A stretch of 64,000 nucleotides of DNA from the NCBI GenBank assembly GCA_036386515.1, contig DASVVO010000089.1, positions 186,001 to 250,000 on the forward strand, given 5' to 3'. The position numbers and the translations under genes were made by a program. The notes beneath the pieces are model-generated. The model worked only from the letters and a program-made list of their open reading frames with translations. It made no database searches and was not told the origin of the DNA. Shown here piece by piece: positions 58,174 through 64,000 of the stretch. Source of the DNA: JAIVJZ01 sp036386515. Its GTDB lineage: Bacteria; Acidobacteriota; Blastocatellia; Pyrinomonadales; Pyrinomonadaceae. Every line of letters begins with the position of its first letter. Position 1 is the stretch's first letter.

Positions 58174-58203
58174 CTTATACGCGACAAGTCGCATATACGT
58201 CAA
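58174..58203 (-). promoter_or_regulatory. divergent promoter with internal operator-like palindrome
   Basis: Minus-strand TTGACG (58198-58203), 18-nt spacer, TATAAG (58174-58179). The spacer contains GCGAC-AA-GTCGC (58181-58192), a perfect 5-bp inverted repeat that the neighbouring XRE protein could bind. The start codon follows after 3 nt, so the mRNA would be leaderless or nearly so. Confidence 0.55.
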
Positions 58204-58236
58204 TAGTCGAGAATATTACTGCCGTGATGGCTGTGC

Positions 58237-58242
58237 TATAAG
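58237..58242 (+). promoter_or_regulatory. extended -10 of a probable leaderless XRE transcript
   Basis: TGC-TATAAG (58234-58242) ends 6 nt before the ATG at 58249. There is no Shine-Dalgarno. Confidence 0.5.
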
Positions 58243-58248
58243 CAATTT

Positions 58249-58494
58249 ATGATTCAGGTTAGGCTGAAGGAACTTCTCGAAGCGCGTGGTAAATCCCGTT
58301 ACTGGCTGGCACAGGAAACGGGCATCCAATTCAACACATTGACGAGAATTGAGCGTGCGGAATCCTCAAACCGCATCGAACTCCGAGTCCTCGACGAAAT
58401 TTGCCGCGCGTTGGAATGTCAACCGGGAGACTTGTTAATCCGAATAGATGACGGTAAAGCCAAAAGCACGCGCAAGGCCAAAGGGAAGGTCTAG
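58249..58494 (+). CDS. Cro/C1-type (XRE) helix-turn-helix regulator
   Basis: An 81-residue protein with a complete five-helix HTH domain at about residues 3-65 (MIQVRLKELLEARGKSRYWL, GIQFNTLTRIERAESSNRIE, LDEICRALECQPGDLL), then a Lys/Arg tail (KAKSTRKAKGKV). YozG-like single-domain regulators of this size often repress their own operon. It probably controls the divergent gene at 58170, through the palindrome in that promoter. Confidence 0.85.
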   Translation: MIQVRLKELLEARGKSRYWLAQETGIQFNTLTRIERAESSNRIELRVLDEICRALECQPGDLLIRIDDGKAKSTRKAKGKV

Positions 58495-58510
58495 CGCGGT
58501 CGGTGAACCT

Positions 58511-58777
58511 TCAATCCCTTTTTTCAGCTTGATCGCCTGACGTTAGTTCACGTCCCAGCTTAAGCAGTCTATTCTCCACCTCAAGCAAGAGGCGGTCGTG
58601 TGAGTCTTCCGCACGCTCCTTCGTGTGTCGTAACTCCTGGGCTATTCCATGAACTGCTAATGTGAGGTCGCGGAGTTCTTGCCGTATCTCTTTAATCTCA
58701 CCTTGATACCTTTGAAGGTCGTCTGCGAGGCCGACGACGCGTTTGGCGAGATTAAAGAGATCGGAGAATATGCTCAT
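58511..58777 (-). CDS. small coiled-coil protein
   Basis: An 88-residue protein, MSIFSDLFNLAKRVVGLADD, almost entirely helical with heptad spacing over about residues 15-78 (DLQRYQGEIKEIRQELRDLT, RLLLEVENRLLKLGREL). The ATG overlaps the stop of the upstream gene (ATGA), so the two are translated in a coupled way and their products may pair. No family assigned. Confidence 0.6.
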   Translation of the reverse strand: MSIFSDLFNLAKRVVGLADDLQRYQGEIKEIRQELRDLTLAVHGIAQELRHTKERAEDSHDRLLLEVENRLLKLGRELTSGDQAEKRD

Positions 58778-59151
58778 GCGGCAAAGAGGTGGGCGATAAG
58801 CTGGCGGGTCTCAGTCCTCAGTTGATCGATCTCTGTCTGCGCGGCTTGTGCGCGTTCGCGGCTTAGATCGATCTGCGCGAGAAGTTCGTTGACAGACCGC
58901 TCCGCTTCTTCTTCTTCGCTTATCTGCTGTTTCGAATCTAAAACAGCTCCCAGTGTGATATGCACCTTACCTTGTTTGTCAATATAGATGTGGCTTGATC
59001 TCTCGCCAAGTGTTCCCTGAGGTTCGACCGCAAAAACGATGCTGCGGTCTTCAGCGCTCCCAGTCCTAAAGTCTCTAACAAGCCTTTCACTTACCGACTC
59101 CGTTTCCTGAGGCTGGCTTTTGGGTTCTTCATGTGGCTGCTCGCTTGACAT
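58774..59151 (-). CDS. hypothetical protein with C-terminal coiled coil
   Basis: A 125-residue protein. The N-terminal 20 residues are Glu/Gln/Ser-rich. A small beta-like segment (about 33-70: SIVFAVEPQGTLGERSSHIYIDKQGKVHITLG) precedes a coiled coil (about 78-120: EEEEAERSVNELLAQIDLSR, TEIDQLRTETRQLIAHLF). It is the first gene of a two-gene unit. A TATAGA box ends 8 nt before the ATG. Function unknown; the Gln/Glu-rich coils suggest an oligomeric partner of the next gene product. Confidence 0.6.
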   Translation of the reverse strand: MSSEQPHEEPKSQPQETESVSERLVRDFRTGSAEDRSIVFAVEPQGTLGERSSHIYIDKQGKVHITLGAVLDSKQQISEEEEAERSVNELLAQIDLSRERAQAAQTEIDQLRTETRQLIAHLFAA

Positions 59152-59159
59152 ACTGAAAG

Positions 59160-59187
59160 TCTATATCAATTTTTGATACAGTTGCAA
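59160..59187 (-). promoter_or_regulatory. predicted promoter of the coiled-coil pair
   Basis: Minus-strand TTGCAA (59182-59187) and TATAGA (59160-59165) with a 16-nt spacer. The -10 ends 8 nt before the ATG at 59151, giving a leaderless or near-leaderless mRNA. The rest of the 272-nt gap 59152-59423 is AT-richer and shows no gene. Confidence 0.5.
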
Positions 59188-59423
59188 GAAACTGTTGTGG
59201 TGATGCCGCGATTTCAGTAAACAGGAAGAGCGATAAGAGGCGGTTAAGGGTGAGTGACGGCTAATTGTCCTTGCGTGATTTACCTTTGAACATTTCGTTC
59301 GCTTGTCGCACGCGAATGGAGCATGTTAATTTCACGGTTTCGCGTGGGGCGAAAATTCCCGTCTGTGCGTGTTTAAGGCGCGTTCGCGGGTGAAAAGTAA
59401 GTGGCCGCCGGACTGGCTCTCCA

Positions 59424-60335
59424 ATGAGTGATAACGGGAACAGGTTGAAGGAAGAGGTGCGCGCCTTTTGGCAGGCGAACCCGTGCGGGACGAAGTTTAC
59501 GGACGCCGAGATGGGGTCGCGTGAATTTTACGAGCGCGTGGCGGAGCATCGCTACGGGACGGAGTGGCACATCCCTGCGGCGGCGGGGTTCGGGCGGGCG
59601 CGCGGGTTGCGCGTGCTGGAGATCGGGTGCGGGCTGGGGACGGACGGCGCGCAGTTTGCGCGCGCGGGCGCGGATTATACGGGCGTGGATTTGACGGAGG
59701 CGGCCGTGGGGCTGGCGCGCACGTGCTTCGAGGTCTACGGCCTCAAAGGGGAGTTTCGCACGGCGGACGCGGAGCACCTGGATTTCGCGGACGAGTCTTT
59801 CGACCTCGTCTATTCGCACGGCGTGCTGCATCACACGCCGGACACGGCGCGGGCTGTCGGCGAGGTGCATCGCGTGCTCCGGCCGCGCGGGCGCGCGGTC
59901 GTCATGCTTTATCATCGCAACTCTTATAACTATCGCGTGAACATAGGCGTGCTCCGGCGCGCGGGCGCGCACCTGTTGAAACGGGAAGCGGGCTTGAAGT
60001 TAGCGCATCGTTTGACGGGCGAGCCGGTCGCATCGTTGCGCGAGCACGCGGCGCGCGTGAAAGAGGACGCGGAGAGTTATCTCGCGCCGGGCGAGTTTCT
60101 GAACCGCAACACGGACGGCGCGGGAAACCCCCTGGCGCGCGTCTATTCGCGGCGCGAGGCGCGCGAGTTGTTCCGCGACTTCGCGGAGGTCGAAACGGCG
60201 ACCCACTTTTTGAATAAACGCTGGTTGCCAGTCGTCGGCAATTTACTGTCGCGCGGCTTCGAGGCGCGACTCGCCGCGCGCTGGGGCTGGCACTTGTGGA
60301 TTTACGCGCGCAAGGGAGAGGCGCACACAGCTTGA
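59424..60335 (+). CDS. class I SAM-dependent methyltransferase (type 11)
   Basis: A 303-residue protein. NRLKEEVRAFWQANPCGTKF and FYERVAEHRYGTEWHIP at the N-terminus, then the core with LRVLEIGCGLGTDGAQFARAG (SAM motif I), TGVDLTEAAVGLARTCFEVY, FDLVYSHGVLHHTPDTARAV and RGRAVVMLYHRNSYNYRVN. The last 120 residues are basic and helical. Its stop overlaps the ATG of the epimerase gene (TGATG), so they are one operon. Probably modifies a sugar or lipid precursor. Confidence 0.88.
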   Translation: MSDNGNRLKEEVRAFWQANPCGTKFTDAEMGSREFYERVAEHRYGTEWHIPAAAGFGRARGLRVLEIGCGLGTDGAQFARAGADYTGVDLTEAAVGLARTCFEVYGLKGEFRTADAEHLDFADESFDLVYSHGVLHHTPDTARAVGEVHRVLRPRGRAVVMLYHRNSYNYRVNIGVLRRAGAHLLKREAGLKLAHRLTGEPVASLREHAARVKEDAESYLAPGEFLNRNTDGAGNPLARVYSRREARELFRDFAEVETATHFLNKRWLPVVGNLLSRGFEARLAARWGWHLWIYARKGEAHTA

Positions 60336-61312
60336 TGAATAAGCGGAACATTTTGGTGACGGGCGGCGCGGGCTTCATCGGCTCGCACCTCGTCGAACGC
60401 CTGCTCGCGGAAGACGCCTGGCGCGTCACGGTCGTGGACGACTTCAACGATTTCTACGCGCCCGCGCTCAAGCGCGCCAACGTCGCGCCGCACCTCTCGC
60501 GCGACGATTATCAACTCGTCGAGGCGGACATCCGCGACCGCGCCGCGCTGGAGCGAATTTTCGCCGCCGCGCGTTTTGATTGCGTCGTGCATCTCGCGGC
60601 GCGCGCGGGCGTGCGCCCATCGCTGACCGAGCCGTTCCTCTACGCCGAGACGAACATCACGGGGACGCTCAACCTGCTCGAAGCGGCGCGACAAACCGGC
60701 GTGCCGCAGTTCGTCTTCGGCTCGTCGTCGTCCGTCTACGGCATCAACGCGAAAGTGCCTTTCTCGGAAGACGACCCCATCCGGCAGACGATCAGCCCTT
60801 ACGCGGCGACGAAGGCGGCGGGCGAAATGCTCTGCCACACCTACGCGCACCTGCACGACCTGCGCTGCGTCGCCCTGCGCTTCTTCACCGTCTACGGCGC
60901 GCGGCAGCGTCCCGACCTGGCGATCCACAAGTTTGCCAAGTTGATCTCGCAGGGCAAGCCGATCCCCGTCTTCGGTGACGGCACGACGCGGCGCGACTAC
61001 ACCTACGTCGAAGACATCATCGCGGGCGTGCGCGCGGCCATCGACTACACGGCGACCGATTACGAAGCGATCAACCTCGGCGAATCCCGCACGGTCGAGT
61101 TGCGCGAACTGATCGCGCTGCTCGAACAGGAACTCGGCCGCAAGGCCGTTATCGAACGCCACCCCATGCAACCCGGCGACGTGCCGCAGACCTTCGCCGA
61201 CATCTCCAAAGCGCGCCGCCTGCTCGGCTACGACCCGCAGACGCAGATCGAAGCGGGCATTCGCCGCTTCGTCGCGTGGTTCAACGATCAAGGGATGAGG
61301 GATGAGGGATGA
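60335..61312 (+). CDS. NAD-dependent UDP-sugar 4-epimerase (UDP-glucuronate-type)
   Basis: A 325-residue extended SDR enzyme. NILVTGGAGFIGSHLVERLL is the NAD site; VDDFNDFYAPALKRANV resembles UDP-glucuronate 4-epimerases; GSSSSVYG and SPYAATKAAGEMLCHTYAHL give the catalytic Ser/Tyr/Lys; RRDYTYVEDIIAGVRAAIDY follows. It would interconvert UDP-GlcA and UDP-GalA, or less likely UDP-Glc and UDP-Gal. Its last codons, GMRDEG, are read from the GGGATGA array and the stop is inside a repeat unit, so the element has replaced the original gene end. Confidence 0.85.
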   Translation: MNKRNILVTGGAGFIGSHLVERLLAEDAWRVTVVDDFNDFYAPALKRANVAPHLSRDDYQLVEADIRDRAALERIFAAARFDCVVHLAARAGVRPSLTEPFLYAETNITGTLNLLEAARQTGVPQFVFGSSSSVYGINAKVPFSEDDPIRQTISPYAATKAAGEMLCHTYAHLHDLRCVALRFFTVYGARQRPDLAIHKFAKLISQGKPIPVFGDGTTRRDYTYVEDIIAGVRAAIDYTATDYEAINLGESRTVELRELIALLEQELGRKAVIERHPMQPGDVPQTFADISKARRLLGYDPQTQIEAGIRRFVAWFNDQGMRDEG

Positions 61313-61382
61313 GGGATGAATAAGAAAAACATTCAATCAACCGGATCATCCGTTTCATCCCTCATCCCTCATCCCTCATCCC
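61292..61382. repeat. perfect 28-bp inverted heptanucleotide array, GGGATGA family
   Basis: Four GGGATGA units (61292-61319) are exactly mirrored by four TCATCCC units (61355-61382), with a 35-nt loop that shares ATAAGAAAA and CATTCAA with the element at 34424-34518. The left arm encodes the epimerase C-terminus and stop. The right arm ends 4 nt before the next ATG (61387), which has no Shine-Dalgarno. Confidence 0.93.
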
Positions 61383-61386
61383 TTTT

Positions 61387-62424
61387 ATGAAAGAACGTCT
61401 GTTGCAATATCTCGCGTGCCCTTCGTGCGAGGGCGAGTTGGCGTTAGCATCCGTCGGCGAGGCGGACGAGACGCGCGGGTGGAGGGAGATTTTGGAGGGC
61501 GAGTTGGCGTGCGCGAGTTGCGCGCGTCGGTTCGCGGTGCGGCGCGGCGTGCCGCGCTTCGCGGACGTGAGTGAAATCGAGAGCGAGAAGGCGGCGACGG
61601 CCGAGAACTTCGGCTGGCAATGGCAGCATTTCACACAGACCGACGAACGCTACGACGAGCAGTTTCGCGGCTGGCTCGCGCCCGTCCGGCCGGAGTTCTT
61701 CACAGACAAACTCGTGCTCGAAGGCGGGTGTGGGAAGGGGCGGCACACGCAACTGGCGGCCGCGTGGGGCGCGCGCGATGTCGTCGGCGTGGATTTGAGC
61801 GACGCGGTCGAGACGGCCTTCGCCGCCACGCGCGACCTGCCGAACGCGCACGTCGTACAGGCCGACATCTATCATCTGCCGGTGCGGCGGCGCGCGTTCG
61901 ATTACGCGTTCTCGGTGGGCGTGCTGCACCACCTGCCAGACCCGCGCGCCGGGTTCGTCGCGCTCTCGACGCGCGTGCGCGCGGGCGGTCACCTGTCGGC
62001 GTGGGTCTACGGCGCGGAGAACAACGAGTGGATCACGCGCTACGTGTCGCCGCTGCGCGAGCACGTCACGTCGCGCATCAGTCGGCGCGCGCTGCTGCAC
62101 CTGTCGAAACTCCCGACCGCGCTCGTCTACGCCGCCACGAAACTCGTCTACGCGCCCGCGAACCGGAGCGCGCGCGGCGCGACGCTCGCGCGCCATTTGT
62201 TTTACAATGACTACCTGAAATCAATCGCCGCTTTCGGCTGGCGCGAGCAGCACACCATCGTCTTCGACCACCTCGTCGCGCCGACGGCCTTCTACATTTC
62301 ACGCGCGGAGTTTGCGGAGTGGTGGCGCGGGATCGAGGCGGCCGGGGTCGAAATCGGCTGGCACAATCAGAACAGTTGGCGCGGATTCGGGCGCATTGAA
62401 GGCGGGAAAGAAGATGGCGAGTGA
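61387..62424 (+). CDS. methyltransferase with N-terminal Trm112-like zinc ribbon
   Basis: A 345-residue protein. The first about 65 residues form a Trm112/UPF0434-type zinc ribbon (CPSCEGEL at 11-18 and CASCARRF), followed by a class I methyltransferase: DKLVLEGGCGKGRHTQLAAA, VVGVDLSDAVETAFAATRDL, FDYAFSVGVLHHLPDPRAGF and HLSAWVYGAENNEW. It is preceded directly by a hairpin array without an RBS. The next gene overlaps its end by 11 nt, so they are coupled. Sugar or lipid substrate likely from context. Confidence 0.85.
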   Translation: MKERLLQYLACPSCEGELALASVGEADETRGWREILEGELACASCARRFAVRRGVPRFADVSEIESEKAATAENFGWQWQHFTQTDERYDEQFRGWLAPVRPEFFTDKLVLEGGCGKGRHTQLAAAWGARDVVGVDLSDAVETAFAATRDLPNAHVVQADIYHLPVRRRAFDYAFSVGVLHHLPDPRAGFVALSTRVRAGGHLSAWVYGAENNEWITRYVSPLREHVTSRISRRALLHLSKLPTALVYAATKLVYAPANRSARGATLARHLFYNDYLKSIAAFGWREQHTIVFDHLVAPTAFYISRAEFAEWWRGIEAAGVEIGWHNQNSWRGFGRIEGGKEDGE

Positions 62425-63211
62425 AGTTAAACCGGGCGGGCTGCCGCTGTTGCCGCGCGAGATGGAGCGGCACACTTACGCCATCATGTACGAGGTCGAA
62501 GGCTCGCACTGGTGGTTCGCCGGGCGTCGCCGCATCCTCGAAAGTTTCATCCGGTCAATCGTCGCCACGTTGAATTTAGAGGGACACGCGCGGCCGCGCA
62601 TCCTCGACGTGGGCTGCGGCACGGGCGCGAACCTGGAGATGCTCGCGCGGTTCGGCGAGGTTGAAGGCGTGGACGTGTCGGAAGACGCGCTCGCCTTCTG
62701 CCGCGAGCGCGGCCTCGGCCAGGTGAAACTCGGCGCGGCCGAACAGTTGCCCTACCCGGACGCTTCCTTCGACCTCGTGACCGCGCTCGACGTGGTGGAG
62801 CATCTGGACGACGATGCCGCAGGCTTGCGGGAGATGCGGCGGGTCTTGCGTCCCGGTGGGCGCGCGCTCCTGTTCGTCCCGGCCTTCATGTGGCTGTGGG
62901 GCGTGCAGGACGACGTGAGCCATCACCGCCGCCGCTACACGCTGCCGCAACTGACGGAGCGCGCCGCCGCCGCGGGCTTCGCGGTCGAACGCGCGACCTA
63001 CGCGAACCTGACTTTCTTCGCGCCCATCCTCGCGGGACGCCTCTTGATGCGCGCGACGGGCGCGCGCCCCGCGTCGGAAAACAACATCAACGTGTCGGCC
63101 TTGAACGGCGTGCTCGGCCGCCTCTTCGGCGCGGAGCGTTTCTGGTTACAGCGCGGCCTGAATTTTCCCTTCGGCGTCTCCGCCGTGTGCGTGGCGCGGA
63201 GGGTGGAGTAG
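62414..63211 (+). CDS. class I SAM-dependent methyltransferase (type 11)
   Basis: A 265-residue protein starting MASEVKPGGLPLLPREMERH, overlapping the preceding gene by 11 nt. MYEVEGSHWWFAGRRRILES is followed by RILDVGCGTGANLEMLARFG (SAM motif I), GVDVSEDALAFCRERGL, FDLVTALDVVEHLDDDAAGL and PGGRALLFVPAFMWLWGVQD. A C-terminal hydrophobic stretch (TYANLTFFAPILAGRLLMRA) may contact the membrane. Such WWF-type methyltransferases commonly sit next to polyprenyl-linked glycosyltransferases, as here. Confidence 0.88.
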   Translation: MASEVKPGGLPLLPREMERHTYAIMYEVEGSHWWFAGRRRILESFIRSIVATLNLEGHARPRILDVGCGTGANLEMLARFGEVEGVDVSEDALAFCRERGLGQVKLGAAEQLPYPDASFDLVTALDVVEHLDDDAAGLREMRRVLRPGGRALLFVPAFMWLWGVQDDVSHHRRRYTLPQLTERAAAAGFAVERATYANLTFFAPILAGRLLMRATGARPASENNINVSALNGVLGRLFGAERFWLQRGLNFPFGVSAVCVARRVE

Positions 63212-63213
63212 CG

Positions 63214-64000
63214 ATGAGAGTTTACGAAGAAGAAGAGACTTTGAAGCGGCGGCGCGTTGACGTGCGCGGCGCGGACGCGGGCGGCGGCGACGGCGCGGGC
63301 GAGACGCCGGACATCTCCGTCTTTCTGCCGGTCTATAACGAGGAGCCGAATTTGCGCCCGCTCCACGCGAAGATGACGGACGCCCTCTCGACGCTCGGAC
63401 GCACGGCGGAAATCATTTACGTGGACGACGGTTCGTCGGACGCGAGCCTCGAAGTGTTGCGCGAGATCGCGTCGCTCGACGCGCGCGTGCGGGTCATCGC
63501 CCTGCGCCGCAACTACGGGCAGACCGCCGCGATGAGCGCGGGGATCGATGCGGCGCGCGGGCGCGTGCTGATCCCGATGGATGCCGATTTGCAAAACGAC
63601 CCGGCCGACATCCGGCGGCTGCTGGAGAAATTGGACGAGGGCTACGACGTGGTTTCCGGTTGGCGCAAGAACCGGCAGGACAAGGCCGTCACGCGGAAGT
63701 TTCCCTCGATGCTGGCGAACCGCCTCATCTCGTGGATCGGCGGCGTACCGCTGCATGATTACGGCTGCTCGCTGAAAGCCTACCGCCGCGACTCGCTCTC
63801 GGACGTGCGGCTCTACGGCGAGATGCACCGCTTCATCCCGATCTACGCCTCCTGGGCGGGCGCGCGCGTGACGGAGATACCCGTGGATCATCACGCGCGC
63901 ACGATGGGCGTCTCGAAGTACGGGCTGTCGCGCACGCTCAAGGTCGTCTTCGATCTCGTCACGATCAAGTTCATGGCGTCGTACCAGACGAAGCCGATCT
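63214..64000 (+). CDS. GT2 glycosyltransferase, polyprenyl/dolichol-phosphate type, partial
   Basis: The ATG follows the previous stop by 2 nt, and the frame is open to the window edge (262 codons, C-terminus missing). An acidic and Gly/Asp-rich N-terminal segment (about 35 residues) precedes the GT-A domain: ISVFLPVYNEEPNLRPLHAK, EIIYVDDGSSDASLEVLREI, ALRRNYGQTAAMSAGIDAAR, and LIPMDADLQNDPADI with the DxD. RWHHARTMGVSKYG-type residues occur as VDHHARTMGVSKYGLSRT. DPM1/GtrB/ArnC-like enzymes pass a sugar to a polyprenyl phosphate; a C-terminal TM pair is expected beyond the window. Confidence 0.9.
   Translation, partial: MRVYEEEETLKRRRVDVRGADAGGGDGAGETPDISVFLPVYNEEPNLRPLHAKMTDALSTLGRTAEIIYVDDGSSDASLEVLREIASLDARVRVIALRRNYGQTAAMSAGIDAARGRVLIPMDADLQNDPADIRRLLEKLDEGYDVVSGWRKNRQDKAVTRKFPSMLANRLISWIGGVPLHDYGCSLKAYRRDSLSDVRLYGEMHRFIPIYASWAGARVTEIPVDHHARTMGVSKYGLSRTLKVVFDLVTIKFMASYQTKPI

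Overview
The window is GC-rich, gene-dense bacterial DNA, most likely from an acidobacterium of the Blastocatellia/Pyrinomonas type. This assignment rests on protein style: a VWFA-related protein of the acidobacterial type, an ECF sigma/anti-sigma/DUF4252 cassette, many secreted SnoaL/DUF4440-like and LTxxQ proteins, and an ABC-transporter polysaccharide locus. No rRNA is present, so the placement is inference. Nearly all long reading frames opposite the genes listed here are GC-driven shadows.

Positions 1-40500 are a mostly chromosomal housekeeping region. It holds an esterase, hutI, a CNNM/CorC-type membrane protein, gltX with a tRNA-Ser(GCU), a Tat-exported metallophosphoesterase, an ICMT-like methyltransferase, dxs, tlyA, the ECF sigma cassette with a VWFA protein, a PQQ-type beta-propeller, nadK, a dicarboxylate/amino-acid symporter, a rhomboid protease, queF, an MFS transporter, a GH19 lysozyme-like enzyme and a short DNA polymerase I. 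It ends with a five-domain cyclodextrin-glucanotransferase-like enzyme beside a secreted CBM48 protein, then an amino-acid permease and a small regulator pair.

Positions 40563-64000 are a surface-polysaccharide locus. It contains a UDP-sugar dehydrogenase and UDP-GlcNAc 2-epimerase (ManNAc/ManNAcA supply), a Wzm/Wzt exporter with a carbohydrate-binding Wzt tail, a dual-domain glycosyltransferase, several GT2/GT4 enzymes, four methyltransferases, a two-domain dehydrogenase fusion, an asparagine-synthase-type amidotransferase, a UDP-uronate/hexose epimerase and, running off the right edge, a polyprenyl-phosphate-type GT2. It is interrupted by a decayed RelE-type toxin/antitoxin module (41924-42200) and by a lower-GC island of small unknown genes (57703-59151).

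The least expected content is between genes. (i) A self-contained transcription unit of about 200 nt at 3609-3845 has a good promoter, an exceptionally long match to the 16S rRNA 3' tail, an 11-codon reading frame, a hairpin and a strong terminator. (ii) At least eleven intergenic spots carry 7-bp-periodic, usually inverted arrays of several sequence families, reminiscent of cyanobacterial heptanucleotide STRR repeats; some form the last codons of a gene or sit directly on a start codon. (iii) Three loci carry a REP-like family of GTCCC/GGGAC palindromes. (iv) Several genes have a -10-like hexamer only 3-10 nt before the start codon, suggesting leaderless mRNAs.
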